Below are positions 22,780-35,200 of a stretch of 64,000 nt of DNA, piece by piece (within the stretch, counting starts at the first letter, position 1; every line of letters begins with the position of its first letter). This DNA comes from Platerodrilus igneus. Its lineage: Eukaryota > Arthropoda > Insecta > Coleoptera > Lycidae. A program made the position numbers and the translations under genes. The notes below the pieces were generated by a model. It was not told the origin of the DNA and searched no databases. It worked only from the letters and a program-made list of their open reading frames with translations. The stretch spans positions 2,232,001-2,296,000 of the forward strand of contig JARFIW010000663.1 in assembly GCA_036346225.1 (NCBI GenBank), in the 5' to 3' direction.

Positions 22780-23854
22780 TGTATCCTTCCCGGCGTGACC
22801 AAAACTGCTGCTCGTCTCCTTCAAAAATATTACGGGCCTTGTCTCAGAGCTGACGTTGCTCGTTACATCCAACGTTGTCTGACTTATGCTGCTCACAAAG
22901 TTGAACAGTTACCCACCTCCTGGTTTATTCGCTCCTAGGGCCAAACCATCCTATCCCTGACAAGTCCTTTCCTGCAACATAATAGGTCCTCTTCCTCGTT
23001 CAACTCGTGGTCACTCTTATATTATTGTGGTGGCTGATTATTTTACTAAGTTTTCTCTTTTGTTTCCTTTACGTACAGCCACTGCACAATCCGTCACCAA
23101 AGTCCTCGAGGATCAAATTTTCCTTATTTTCGGTGTCCCGCAATACCTTATCACAGATAACGGTGTCCAATTCCGTAGCCATCAGCTTGCCTCCTTATGT
23201 GCCCGTTATCACTCTAAAATCCCTTTTACCGCCCGCTATCATCCCCAAGCTAATCCTGCTGAACGGGTTAACCGAGTCCTCAAAACCATGATTGCCTCCT
23301 ATGTGCGCGACGACCAACGTCATTTGAATGTAAACCTCCCAAAAATTTCTTGTGCAATCCGCAACTCCAAACACGAAATTATAGGCTGCACTTCGTTCTT
23401 CGCTTTATTTGATCGTGAGCATATCCTTTCCGATGATTATTTCGGACATTTGTCCGAAATAAACGACATGTACATTCCTGATCCCGAACATCCTTACCCA
23501 GATCCTGACCACTTTAAGAATATCCGTTCCCACGTTGTCAACAAACTTTCTGCCGGGTATCGAAAAATTCACAGCCGCTATAATCTCCGCCGTCGTCCTA
23601 TCTCTTATCAACTAGGCGATTCCGTTTGGCGTCGTAATTTCGCTCTGTCCGACGCTTCACGTCATTTTAACGCCAAACTTGCTCCTAGATTCATTGGTTC
23701 ATTTCCAATTTCTAAAGTCGTTTCTCCCTAGACCTACGAACTTACTGATCCTTCCGGTCACAAATCCATCTGGCACGTTAAAGATCTGAAACCTGCCCAT
23801 TCGGACGATCCTAATGTCCCCGATCTCGCTCTGTTTTCCTCTCTGGCGGCGTAA
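22780..23854 (+). pseudogene. Ty3/gypsy integrase, broken
   Basis: An H2C2-like N-terminal region (GVTKTAARLLQKYYGPCLRA, then RYIQRCLTYAAHKVEQ) has Tyr where the second zinc Cys is expected. After a frameshift near 22940 the catalytic core follows: GPLPRSTRGHSYIIVVADYF, then LITDNGVQFRS (second acid), then HPQANPAERVNRVLK (Glu). The first catalytic Asp of the usual D-I-x-G-P-L motif is Asn here (AAC at 22976-22978). The C-terminal part (LGDSVWRRNFALSD, LAPRFIGSF) is cut by TAG at 23729-23731, where relatives have Glu before TYEL; the frame then runs to TAA at 23852-23854. The intact enzyme would insert element cDNA; this copy is inactive by several independent lesions. Confidence 0.88.
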
Positions 23855-23998
23855 ACGCCGTAAGCCCAATACCTGGTCGTCGGGCCCCCGATTCTGATGC
23901 CGACTTTGCTCTCCTTCGGATATGATTTTTGGACATTACGATTTCGATTTACTTCCCGGTTTTGCTTGATTTTCTTTCGGTTGCTTTCTTTTTCTTTC

Positions 23999-24075
23999 AC
24001 CCCGTGTGGGTCCGGGGGTAGAATAGCCCCATGGTACGACCTGCCTGTCGTAAGAGGCGACTACAGCGGTCCAAC
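23999..24075 (+). other. Conserved structured module, copy C
   Basis: Best-preserved copy: CCCGTGTGGGTCCGGGGGTA, then GAATAGCCCCATGGTACGAC, then CTGCCTGTCGTAAGAGGCGA, ending CTACAGCGGTCC. GTCG and CGAC can form a hairpin with loop TAAGAGG. A CA microsatellite follows at 24077-24165. Confidence 0.65.
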
Positions 24076-24076
24076 A

Positions 24077-24165
24077 CATACACACACGCACACTTTATAC
24101 ACGCACAACACACACACACTTCTTACACACATACACACACATAAGCACGCACACGCACACACCTA
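24077..24165 (+). repeat. CA microsatellite in gypsy copy C
   Basis: Imperfect (CA)n with ACGC interruptions, at the same place relative to the module as the TG tracts of copies A and B in opposite orientation. Confidence 0.8.
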
Positions 24166-24947
24166 CTCATACATAACCACACAGGGATTCTGTTTATTTT
24201 CTTATCCACTATTCTTAGTATACCTTTTTTTTCGTTTTTCCTTTTTTCTAGTTCCATTCGTTCCACTTTCCTTTTCTTATCCTGTTGCTGGTCTTCTTTG
24301 CTGTCGGTTGCTAGTCCGATTGTGTTTCATCTGTCCGCTCCTGTGGTAGATGTTTTCTAGTTTGTCTTTCGTTCGTCGGAAATCACGATTTAGACGATTT
24401 TAGGATTAGTTAGCATTTCTTTTCTTAGGTTCTTCGGTTTCGACTACCACAGTTGAGAGAACATCGTTTCCTTTTACCAGCGCTCCTCCTCTCTTCCTCT
24501 CATTCTCCCTAGTTGTCCCTTTTTCTTACTTGAGGCATAACACTTGTCATTTTGGTTTGCACTGCGGGTTTTTTTCCTCGTTTCGTTTCTTCTTTTGAGG
24601 TTGATAACCTTTCCGGTTTCTCTCTTGAGAAATATTCGTCCGCCGACTTTTTCAGTGTCCAGGACATTCCATCTTTGTCCTCGATGATTGTTGCCTTTTC
24701 CTTTTCCGTTTCCTATGTCCTTTTCACTTGTGGTATTGTCCGGTTCCTTGGTCCGTCGAGCCGGATAAAAATTCTTTTTAGCTTCTTTGAGTGTTTTCTT
24801 TAGTTGCGTTTTTTATCTGGTAACGAATTTTCTTTTAGTTTAAGCAAATTTATTTTTCTCTTTCTTTTTTTTTCGTTTTTTTTGGTCCTGGCCACTCCCA
24901 TTACTTTGGCTTTCCTACCCCGACCTGCTAATTTTGCTGGGGGGATT

Positions 24948-26058
24948 TGTTACGTTTATTTTCAGCGTAAATGAATTCTAATCATTTTCAACTCAAACCC
25001 CTTTTGCTTCTACAACGAAAATTAATTCCGTAAATTTAAAATAACCCTGTCCGTTGTTAATTTATTTATCTGTTGTATAAATTCGATTTGTATTGTTAAA
25101 CCCTTCCGCTACTTAATAATCAATACTCTTCCTTAGAATTTCTTAACGTAAAATTTACGCCATAATTGGATATGCGATAACGTTGTTCCAAGTATCCAAT
25201 AATTAATTTTTATGTGTTTCCCATTGAAAGAATTCGTCGAATTAGAGCTGCGTATTATTTCAATAAACTCGGGTTTTCCAGTTTTGAAGCCTTAACAACG
25301 ATATTACTGTGAGCTCTGGTTCTTGGTTAAACGAAATGAATATTCACTTTCTTTTCAACTTACAAGGCGACAACATCCTGTTCTGATTTTCTTCGTTTCG
25401 TTCGTTATAAACACTTCGAGCACGCCCTACAGCGTGGTGAGTATTTAGGGGTTTTTATAAAATGATACGTTTAGACAACAATAAATTAATCGTTACTTGT
25501 AATTGCTCACGATGAAGGGTCGTCCCTGGTTGTAATGAGAGGCCAAAGGCGTTCTTTATGAGTGTAGGTCCTCCTATCCGTTACTGACTCAACCCTGACG
25601 TCAGCAACTCTAGGGTGTTGTTTTTTGTCTTCCCTAATTACGTTGAGACCATATTGATTGGGAGTTGGCTATGCAAGTACATGCATTTCCAAATGTAATT
25701 CATCTATACAAAAATTAGTGAACTATTTTGGGATTTATTGCCGTTATACTGAGAACCATTTTTGGTATTTATTGGTTATAGTGAGGCAGTACTGTTCGGT
25801 TTCACATAACTAAAAAAATATATACTAATTGAGGAAGTGAAAATGAGTTAACGACTTGCTGACACCGTTGAAAATGTTGTTGCCATTCTTATGTATAGAT
25901 TTACTATACTGATTTAGAGCTGTTGGTTTTAGGGGGGAACTTTCGTTTAGTTTCTTATTGTTGGTTGAACCTTAATCTAGGGAGTAACTTAAAACCAGCA
26001 GCTCACTATGTAAAATGAGCTTTTGTTTTGTAATTTTTTCGCTAGGGTTGCTGTGTAC
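24948..26058 (+). repeat. LTR of gypsy copy C, left portion
   Basis: Starts TGTTACG after the polypurine tract and resembles the LTRs at 56850 and 58846. Together with 36949-37149 it gives about 1.3 kb, the size of the intact solo LTR, so the two parts were one LTR before giant element 1 inserted. Confidence 0.8.
25596..25603 (+). promoter_or_regulatory. CRE-like palindrome TGACGTCA in the gypsy LTR
   Basis: A perfect CREB/ATF-type octamer within a patch (ACTCAACCCTGACGTCAGCA) that is also conserved in the LTR copy at about 59530-59552, where the core reads CGACGTCA. It may be part of the LTR promoter or enhancer. No functional evidence. Confidence 0.3.
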
Positions 26059-26229
26059 CTATGTGAACTTAGCACCCGACTTTGATAAAAAAAAAATTTT
26101 CATATATGCATTCGATTAAGCTTAGTTTGTACCTGTTTGTACCGCTCTTTATTTCGTTTGTACCTCAAAGGGGTGAAAGTTACAGGGGGGTAAAAACATT
26201 ATCAGCACCCGACTTGGAGGTACAGAAAT

Positions 26230-29200
26230 TTTCTAAATGCCATTCGATTAAGCATCGTTTGTACCAGTTTGTACCACCGCCAGTTTTGTTTGTACCCTTA
26301 AGGAGGTGTTTGTACCGAATTTTGAAAATAGGGGTGACACCTAACTCCGCAATGTTTAGAGATATCTTAAATGCGCAAGCGGGTGCTCTTTCGTAATCGT
26401 GTGTACCCGTTTGTACCACCGCCAGTTTAGTTTGTACCCAAAAGGGGGTGTTGGTACCGATTTTTCAAAATAGGGGTAACACCTAACTCTGCCATTTTTA
26501 AAGATATCTTAGATGCGCAAGCGGGTGCTAGTTCGTAATCGTTTGTATCCGTTTGTACCACTACCAGTTTCGTTTGTACCCGGTAAGGGAGTGTTTGTAC
26601 CGAATTTCTAAAATAGAGGCAACACCTAACTCCGCCATTTTTAGAGATATCTTAAATCCGTAAGCAGGTGCTGTTTCGAAATCGTTTGTACCCGCTTGTA
26701 CCACCACCAGTTTTGTTTGTACCCTTAAGGAGGTGTTTGTACTGAATTTTGAAATTAGGGGCGACACCTAACTCCGCAATGTTTAGAGATATCTTAAATG
26801 CGCAAGCTGGTGCTGTTTCGTAATCGTGTGTACCCGTTTGTACCACCGCCAGTTTAGTTTGTACCCTTAAGGGGGTGTTGGTACCGATTTTTCAAAATAG
26901 GGGTAACACCTAACTCTGCCATTTTTAAAGATATCTTAAATGCACAAGCGGGTGCTGTTTCGTAATCGTGTGTACCCGTTTGTACCACCGCCAGTTTAGT
27001 TTGTACCCTTAAGGAGGTGTTGGTACCGATTTTTCAAAATAGGGGTAACACCTAACTCTGCCATTTTTAAAGATATCTTAAATGCACAAGCGGGTGCTAG
27101 TTCGTAATCGTTTGTATCCGTTTGTACCACTAACAGTTTCGTTTGTACCCCGTAATGGGGTGTTTGTACCGAATTTCTAAAATAGAGGCAACACCTAACT
27201 CCGCCATTTTTAGAGATATATTAAATCCGTAAGCAGGTGCTCTTTCGAAATCGTTTGTACCCGTATGTACCACCACAACTTTCGTTTGTACCCTTAAGAG
27301 GGTGTTTGTACCGAATTTTCGAAATAGGGGTAATACCTAACTATGCCATATTTAGAGATATCTTAAACGCGCAAGCGGGTGCTGTTTCGTAATCGTTTGT
27401 ACCCGTTTATACCACCGCCAGTTTCGTTTGTACCCTTAAGGGGGTGTTTGTTCCGAATTTTCAAAATAGGGGTAACATCTAACTCTGCCATTTTAAGGAG
27501 ATATTTTAAATGCGCACGCGGGTGCTGTTTCGGAATCGTTTGTACCCCCTTAGTTTGTTTGTACCCCCGTTAGTTTGTTTGTAGCCTGAAGGGGGTGTTT
27601 GTGCCGAATTTTTCAAAATAGGGGTAACGCCTAACTCCGCCATTTTTAAAGATATCTTAAATGCACAAGCGGGTGCTAGTTCGTAATCGTTTGTATCAGT
27701 TTGTACCACTACCAGTTTCGTTTGTACCCGGTAAGGGGAGTGTTTGTAACGAATTTCTAAAATAGAGGCAACACCTAACTCCGCCATTTTTAGAGATATC
27801 TTAAATCCGTAAGCAGGTGCTGTTTCTAAATCGTTTGTACCCGTTTGTACCACCACCAGTTTTGTTTGTACCCTTAAGGAGGTGTTTGTACCGAATTCTG
27901 AAAATAGAGGTGACACCTAACTCCGCAATGTTTAGAGATATCTTAAATGCGCAAGCAGGTGCTCTTTCGTAATCGTGTGTACCCGTTTGTACCACAGCCA
28001 GTTTAGTTTGTACCCTTAAGGGGGTGTTGGTACCGATTTTTCAAAATAGTGGTAACACCTAACTCTGCCATTTTTAAAGATATCATAAATGCACAAGCGG
28101 GTGCTAGTTCGTAATCGTTTGTATCCGTTTGTACCACCGCCAGTTTCGTTTGTACCCTTAAGGGGGTGTTTGTACCGAATTTTCGAAATAGGGGTAATAC
28201 CTAACTATGCCATATTTAGAGATATCTTAAACGCGCAAGCGGGTGCTGTTTCGTAATCGTTTGTACCCGTTTATACCACCGCCAGTTTCGTTTGTACCCT
28301 TAAGGGGGTGTTTGTTCCGAATTTTCAAAATAGGGGTAACATCTAACTCTGCCATTTTAAGGAGATATTTTAAATGCGCACGCGGGTGCTGTTTCGGAAT
28401 CGTTTGTACCCCCTTAGTTTGTTTGTACCCCCGTTCGTTTGTTTGTAGCCTGAAGGGGGTGTTTGTGCCGAATTTTTCAAAATAGGGGTAACGCCTAACT
28501 CCGCCATTTTTTAAAGATATCTTAAATGCACAAGCGGGTGCTAGTTCGTAATCGTTTGTATCAGTTTGTACCACTACCAGTTTCGTTTGTACCCGGTAAG
28601 GGAGTGTTTGTAACGAATTTCTAAAATAGAGGCAACACCTAACTCCGCCATTTTTAGAGATATCTTAAATCCGTAAGCAGGTGCTGTTTCGAAATCGTTT
28701 GTACCCGTTTGTACCACCACCAGTTTTGTTTGTACCCTTAAGGAGGTGTTTGTACCGAATTCTGAAAATAGTGGTGACACCTAACTCCGCAATGTTTAGA
28801 GATATCTTAAATGCGCAAGCAGGTGCTCTTTCGTAATCGTGTGTACCCGTTTGTACCACAGCCAGTTTAGTTTGTACCCTTAAGGGGGTGTTGGTACCGA
28901 TTTTTCAAAATAGTGGTAACACCTAACTCTGCCATTTTTAAAGATATCATAAATGCACAAGCGGGTGCTAGTTCGTAATCGTTTGTATCCGTTTGTACCA
29001 CCGCCAGTTTCGTTTGTACCCTTAAGGGGGTGTTTGTTCCGAATTTTCAAAATAGGGGTAACATCTAACTCTGCCATTTTAAGGAGATATTTTAAATGCG
29101 CACGCGGGTGCTGTTTCGGAATCGTTTGTACCCCCTTAGTTTGTTTGTACCCCCGTTAGTTTGTTTGTAGCCTGAAGGGGGTGTTTGTGCCGAATTTTTC

Positions 29201-32200
29201 AAAATAGGGGTAACACCTAACTCCGCCATTTTTAAAGATATCTTAAATGCACAAGCGGGTGCTAGTTCGTAATCGTTTATATCAGTTTGTACCACTACCA
29301 GTTTCGTTTGTACCCGGTAAGGAAGTGTTTGTAACGAATTTCTAAAATAGAGGCAACACCTAACTCCGCCATTTTTAGAGATATCTTAAATCCGTAAGCA
29401 GGTGCTGTTTCGAAATCGTTTGTACCCGCTTGTACCACCACCAGTTTTGTTTGTACCCTTAAGGAGGTGTTTGTACCGAATTCTGAAAATAGGGGTGACA
29501 CCTAACTCCGCAATGTTTAGAGATATCTTAAATGCGCAAGCAGGTGCTCTTTCGTAATTGTGTGTACCCGTTTGTACCACAGCCAGTTTAGTTTGTACCC
29601 TTAAGGGGGTGTTGGTACCGATTTTTCAAAATAGTGGTAACACCTAACTCTGCCATTTTTAAAGATATCATAAATGCACAAGCGGGTGCTAGTTCGTAAT
29701 CGTTTGTATCCGTTTGTACCACCGCCAGTTTCGTTTGTACCCTTAAGGGGGTGTTTGTACCGAATTTTCGAAATAGGGGTAATACCTAACTATGCCATAT
29801 TTAGAGATATCTTAAACGCGCAAGCGGGTGCTGTTTCGTAATCGTTTGTACCCGTTTATACCACCGCCAGTTTCGTTTGTACCCTTAAGGGGGTGTTTGT
29901 TCCGAATTTTCAAAATAGGGGTAACATCTAACTCTGCCATTTTAAGGAGATATTTTAAATGCGCACGCGGGTGCTGTTTCGGAATCGTTTGTACCCCCTT
30001 AGTTTGTTTGTACCCCCGTTAGTTTGTTTGTAGCCTGAAGGGGGTGTTGGTACCGATTTTTCAAAATAGGGGTAACGCCTAACTCCGCCATTTTTAAAGA
30101 TATCTTAAATGCACAAGCGGGTGCTAGTTCGTAATCGTTTGTATCAGTTTGTACCACTACCAGTTTCGTTTGTACCCGGTAAGGGAGTGTTTGTAACGAA
30201 TTTCTAAAATAGAGGCAACACCTAACTCCGCCATTTTTAGAGATATCTTAAATCCGTAAGCAGGTGCTGTTTCGAAATCGTTTGTACCCGTTTGTACCAC
30301 CACCAGTTTTGTTTGTACCCGTAAGGAGGTGTTTGTACCGAATTCTGAAAATAGGGGTGACACCTAACTCCGCAATGTTTAGAGATATCTTAAATGCGCA
30401 AGCTGTTGCTGTTTCGTAATCGTGTGTACCCGTTTGTACCACCGCCAGTTTAGTTTGTACCCTTAAGGGGGTGTTGGTACCGATTTTTCAAAATAGGGGT
30501 AACACCTAACTCTGCCATTTTTAAAGATATCTTAAATGCACAAGCGGGTGCTGTTTCGTAATCGTGTGTACCCGTTTGTACCACCGCCAGTTTAGTTTGT
30601 ACCCTTAAGGAGGTGTTGGTACCGATTTTTCAAAATAGGGGTAACACCTAACTCTGCCATTTTTAAAGATATCTTAAATGCACAAGCGGGTGCTAGTTCG
30701 TAATCGTTTGTATCCGTTTGTACCACTAACAGTTTCGTTTGTACCCCGTAATGGGGTGTTTGTACCGAATTTCTAAAATAGAGGCAACACCTAACTCCGC
30801 CATTTTTAGAGATATATTAAATCCGTAAGCAGGTGCTCTTTCGAAATCGTTTGTACCCGTATGTACCACCGCAACTTTCGTTTGTACCCTTAAGAGGGTG
30901 TTTGTACCGAATTTTCGAAATAGGGGTAATACCAAACTATGCCATATTTAGAGATATCTTAAACGCGCAAGCGGGTGCTGTTTCGTAATCGTTTGTACCC
31001 GTTTATACCACCGCCAGTTTCGTTTGTACCCTTAAGGGGGTGTTTGTTCCGAATTTTCAAAATAGGGGTAACATCTAACTCTGCCATTTTAAGGAGATAT
31101 TTTAAATGCGCACGCGGGTGCTGTTTCGGAATCGTTTGTACCCCCTTAGTTTGTTTGTACCCCCGTTAGTTTGTTTGTAGCCTGAAGGGGGTGTTTGTGC
31201 CGAATTTTTCAAAATAGGGGTAACGCCTAACTCCGCCATTTTTAAAGATATCTTAAATGCACAAGCGGGTGCTAGTTCGTAATCGTTTGTATCAGTTTGT
31301 ACCACTACCAGTTTCGTTTGTACCCGGTAAGGGAGTGTTTGTAACGAATTTCTAAAATAGAGGCAACACCTAACTCCGCCATTTTTAGATATATCTTAAA
31401 TCCGTAAGCAGGTGCTGTTTCTAAATCGTTTGTACCCGTTTGTACCACCACCAGTTTTGTTTGTACCCTTAAGGAGGTGTTTGTACCGAATTCTGAAAAT
31501 AGTGGTGACACCTAACTCCGCAATGTTTAGAGATATCTTAAATGCGCAAGCAGGTGCTCTTTCGTAATCGTGTGTACCCGTTTGTACCACAGCCAGTTTA
31601 GTTTGTACCCTTAAGGGGGTGTTGGTACCGATTTTTCAAAATAGTGGTAACACCTAACTCTGCCATTTTTAAAGATATCATAAATGCACAAGCGGGTGCT
31701 AGTTCGTAATCGTTTGTATCCGTTTGTACCACCGCCAGTTTCGTTTGTACCCTTAAGGGGGTGTTTGTACCGAATTTTCGAAATAGTGGTAATACCTAAC
31801 TATGCCATATTTAGAGATATCTTAAACGCGCAAGCGGGTGCTGTTTCGTAATCGTTTGTACCCGTTTATACCACCGCCAGTTTCGTTTGTACCCTTAAGG
31901 GGGTGTTTGTTCCGAATTTTCAAAATAGGGGTAACATCTAACTCTGCCATTTTAAGGAGATATTTTAAATGCGCACGCGGGTGCTGTTTCGGAATCGTTT
32001 GTACCCCCTTAGTTTGTTTGTACCCCCGTTAGTTTGTTTGTAGCCTGAAGGGGGTGTTTGTGCCGAATTTTTCAAAATAGGGGTAACACCTAACTCCGCC
32101 ATTTTTAAAGATATCTTAAATGCACAAGCGGGTGCTAGTTCGTAATCGTTTATATCAGTTTGTACCACTACCAGTTTCGTTTGTACCCGGTAAGGAAGTG

Positions 32201-35200
32201 TTTGTAACGAATTTCTAAAATAGAGGCAACACCTAACTCCGCCATTTTTAGAGATATCTTAAATCCGTAAGCAGGTGCTGTTTCGAAATCGTTTGTACCC
32301 GCTTGTACCACCACCAGTTTTGTTTGTACCCTAAGGAGGTGTTTGTACCGAATTCTAAAATAGGGGTGACACCTAACTCCGCAATGTTTAGAGATATCTT
32401 AAATGCGCAAGCGGTGCTTTTCGTAATCGTGTCCGTTTGTACCCAGCCAGTTTAGTTTGTACCCTTAAGGGGTGTTGGTACCGATTTTTCAAAATAGGGT
32501 AACACCTAACTCTGCCATTTAAAGATATCATAAATGCACAAGCGGGTGCTAGTTCGTAATCGTTTGTATCCGTTTGTACCACCGCCAGTTTGTTTGTACC
32601 CTTAAGGGGTGTTTGTTCCGAATTTTCAAAATAGGGTAACATCTAACTCTGCCATTTTAAGAGATATTTTAAATGCGCAGCGGGTGCTGTTTCGAATCGT
32701 TTGTACCCCTGTTTGTTTACCCCGTTAGTTTGTTTGTACCGAAGGGGTGTTTGTCCGAATTTTCAAAATAGGGTAACACCTAACTCCGCCATTTTTAAAG
32801 ATATTTAAATGCCAAGCGGGTGCTAGTTCGAATCGTTTTATCAGTTTGTACCACCCATTTCGTTTGTACCCGTAAGGAGTGTTTGTAACGAATTTCAAAA
32901 TAGGGCAACACCTAACTCCGCCATTTTTAGAATATCTTAAACCGTAAGCAGGTGCTGTTTCAAATCGTTTGTACCCGTTGTACCACCACCAGTTTTGTTT
33001 GTACCCTTAAGGAGGTGTTTGTACCGAATTCTGAAAATAGGGTGACACCTAACTCCGCAATGTTTAGAGATATCTTAAATGCGCAAGCGGTGCTTTTCGT
33101 AATCGTGTGTACCCGTTTGTACCACAGCCAGTTTAGTTTGTACCCTTAAGGGGTGTTGGTACCGATTTTTCAAAATAGTGGTAACACCTAACTCTGCCAT
33201 TTAAAGATATCATAAATGCACAAGCGGGTGTCTAATCGTTTGTATCCGTTTGTACCACCGCCAGTTTCGTTTGTACCCTTAAGGGGTGTTTGTACCGAAT
33301 TTTCGAAATAGGTAATACACTATGCCATATTTAGAGATATCTTAAACGCGCAAGCGGGTGCTGTTTCGTAATCGTTTGTACCCGTTTATACCACCGCCAG
33401 TTTCGTTTGTACCCTTAAGGGGTGTTTGTTCGAATTTTCAAAATAGGTAACATCTAACTCTGCCATTTTAAGAGATATTTTAAATGCGCACGCGGTGCTG
33501 TTTCGAATCGTTTGTACCCTTAGTTTGTTTGTACCCGTTAGTTTGTTTGTAGCCTGAAGGGGTGTTGTCCGATTTTCAAAATAGGTAACCCTAACTCCGC
33601 CATTTTTAAAGATATCTTAAATGCACAAGCGGGTGCTAGTTCGTAATCGTTTTATCAGTTTGTACCACTACCAGTTTCGTTTGTACCCGGTAAGAGTGTT
33701 TGTAACGAATTTCTAAAATAGAGGCAACACCTAACTCCGCCATTTTTAGAGATATCTTAAATCCGTAAGCAGGTGCTGTTTCGAAATCGTTTGTACCCGT
33801 TTGTACCACCACCAGTTTTGTTTGTACCCTTAAGGAGGTGTTTGTACCGAATTCTAAAATAGGGTGACACCTAACTCCGCAATGTTTAGAGATATCTTAA
33901 ATGCGCAAGCGGTGCTTTTCGTAATCGTGTGTACCCGTTTGTACCACCGCCAGTTTAGTTTGTACCCTTAAGGGGTGTTGGTACCGATTTTTCAAAATAG
34001 GGTAACACCTAACTCTGCCATTTTAAAGATATCTTAAATGCACAAGCGGGTGCTGTTTCGTAATCGTTTGTACCCGTTTGTACCACCGCCAGTTTCGTTT
34101 GTACCCTTAAGGGGTGTTTGTTCCGAATTTTCAAAATAGGGTAACATCTAACTCTGCCATTTTAAGGAGATATTTTAAATGCGCACGCGGGTGCTGTTTC
34201 GAATCGTTTGTACCCTTAGTTTGTTTGTACCCCCGTATAGTTTGTTTGTAGCCTGAAGGGGTGTTTGTGCCGAATTTTTCAAAATAGGGTAACACCTAAC
34301 TCCGCCATTTTTAAAGATATCTTAAATGCACAAGCGGGTGCTAGTTCGTAATCGTTTGTATCAGTTTGTACCACTACCAGTTTCGTTTGTACCCGGTAAG
34401 GAGTGTTTGTAACGAATTTCTAAAATAGAGGCAACACCTAACTCCGCCATTTTTAGAATATCTTAAATCCGTAAGCAGGTGCTGTTTCAAATCGTTTGTA
34501 CCCGTTTGTACCACCACCAGTTTTGTTTGTACCCTTAAGGAGGTGTTTGTACCGAATTCTGAAAATAGGGTGACACCTAACTCCGCAATGTTTAGAGATA
34601 TCTTAAATGCGCAAGCGGTGCTCTTTCGTAATCGTGTGTACCCGTTTGTACCACAGCCAGTTTAGTTTGTACCCTTAAGGGGTGTTGGTACCGATTTTTC
34701 AAAATAGTGGTAACACCTAACTCTGCCATTTTAAAGATATCATAAATGCACAAGCGGGTGCTAGTTCGTAATCGTTTGTATCCTTTTGTACCACCGCCAG
34801 TTTCGTTTGTACCCTTAAGGGGTGTTTGTACCGAATTTTCGAAATAGGGTAATACCTAACTATGCCATATTTAGAGATATCTTAAACGCGCAAGCGGGTG
34901 CTGTTTCGTAATCGTTTGTACCCGTTTATACCACCGCCAGTTTCGTTTGTACCCTTAAGGGGGTGTTTGTTCCGAATTTTCAAAATAGGGGTAACATCTA
35001 ACTCTGCCATTTTAAGGAGATATTTTAAATGCGCACGCGGGTGCTGTTTCGGAATCGTTTGTACCCCCTTAGTTTGTTTGTACCCCCGTTAGTTTGTTTG
35101 TAGCCTGAAGGGGGTGTTGGTACCGATTTTTCAAAATAGGGGTAACGCCTAACTCCGCCATTTTTAAAGATATCTTAAATGCACAAGCGGGTGCTAGTTC

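Larger units (their letters stand above)
22700..26058 (+). mobile_element. 3' part of Ty3/gypsy copy C (integrase, 3' region, LTR), plus strand
   Basis: This copy retains the integrase end of pol (22780-23854), the structured module (23999-24075), a CA tract, a long untranslated region and a polypurine tract (TTGCTGGGGGGATT, 24934-24947). The LTR begins TGTTACG at 24948 and is interrupted near 26058 by giant element 1, resuming at about 36949 and ending at 37149. Everything 5' of integrase is missing. The copy shows that the family once encoded pol, unlike A and B. Confidence 0.85.

Noticed and set aside
23897..24349. 150-codon open frame across the module and CA tract
   Set aside because: It spans conserved untranslated elements and a microsatellite; copies A and B have no equivalent frame.
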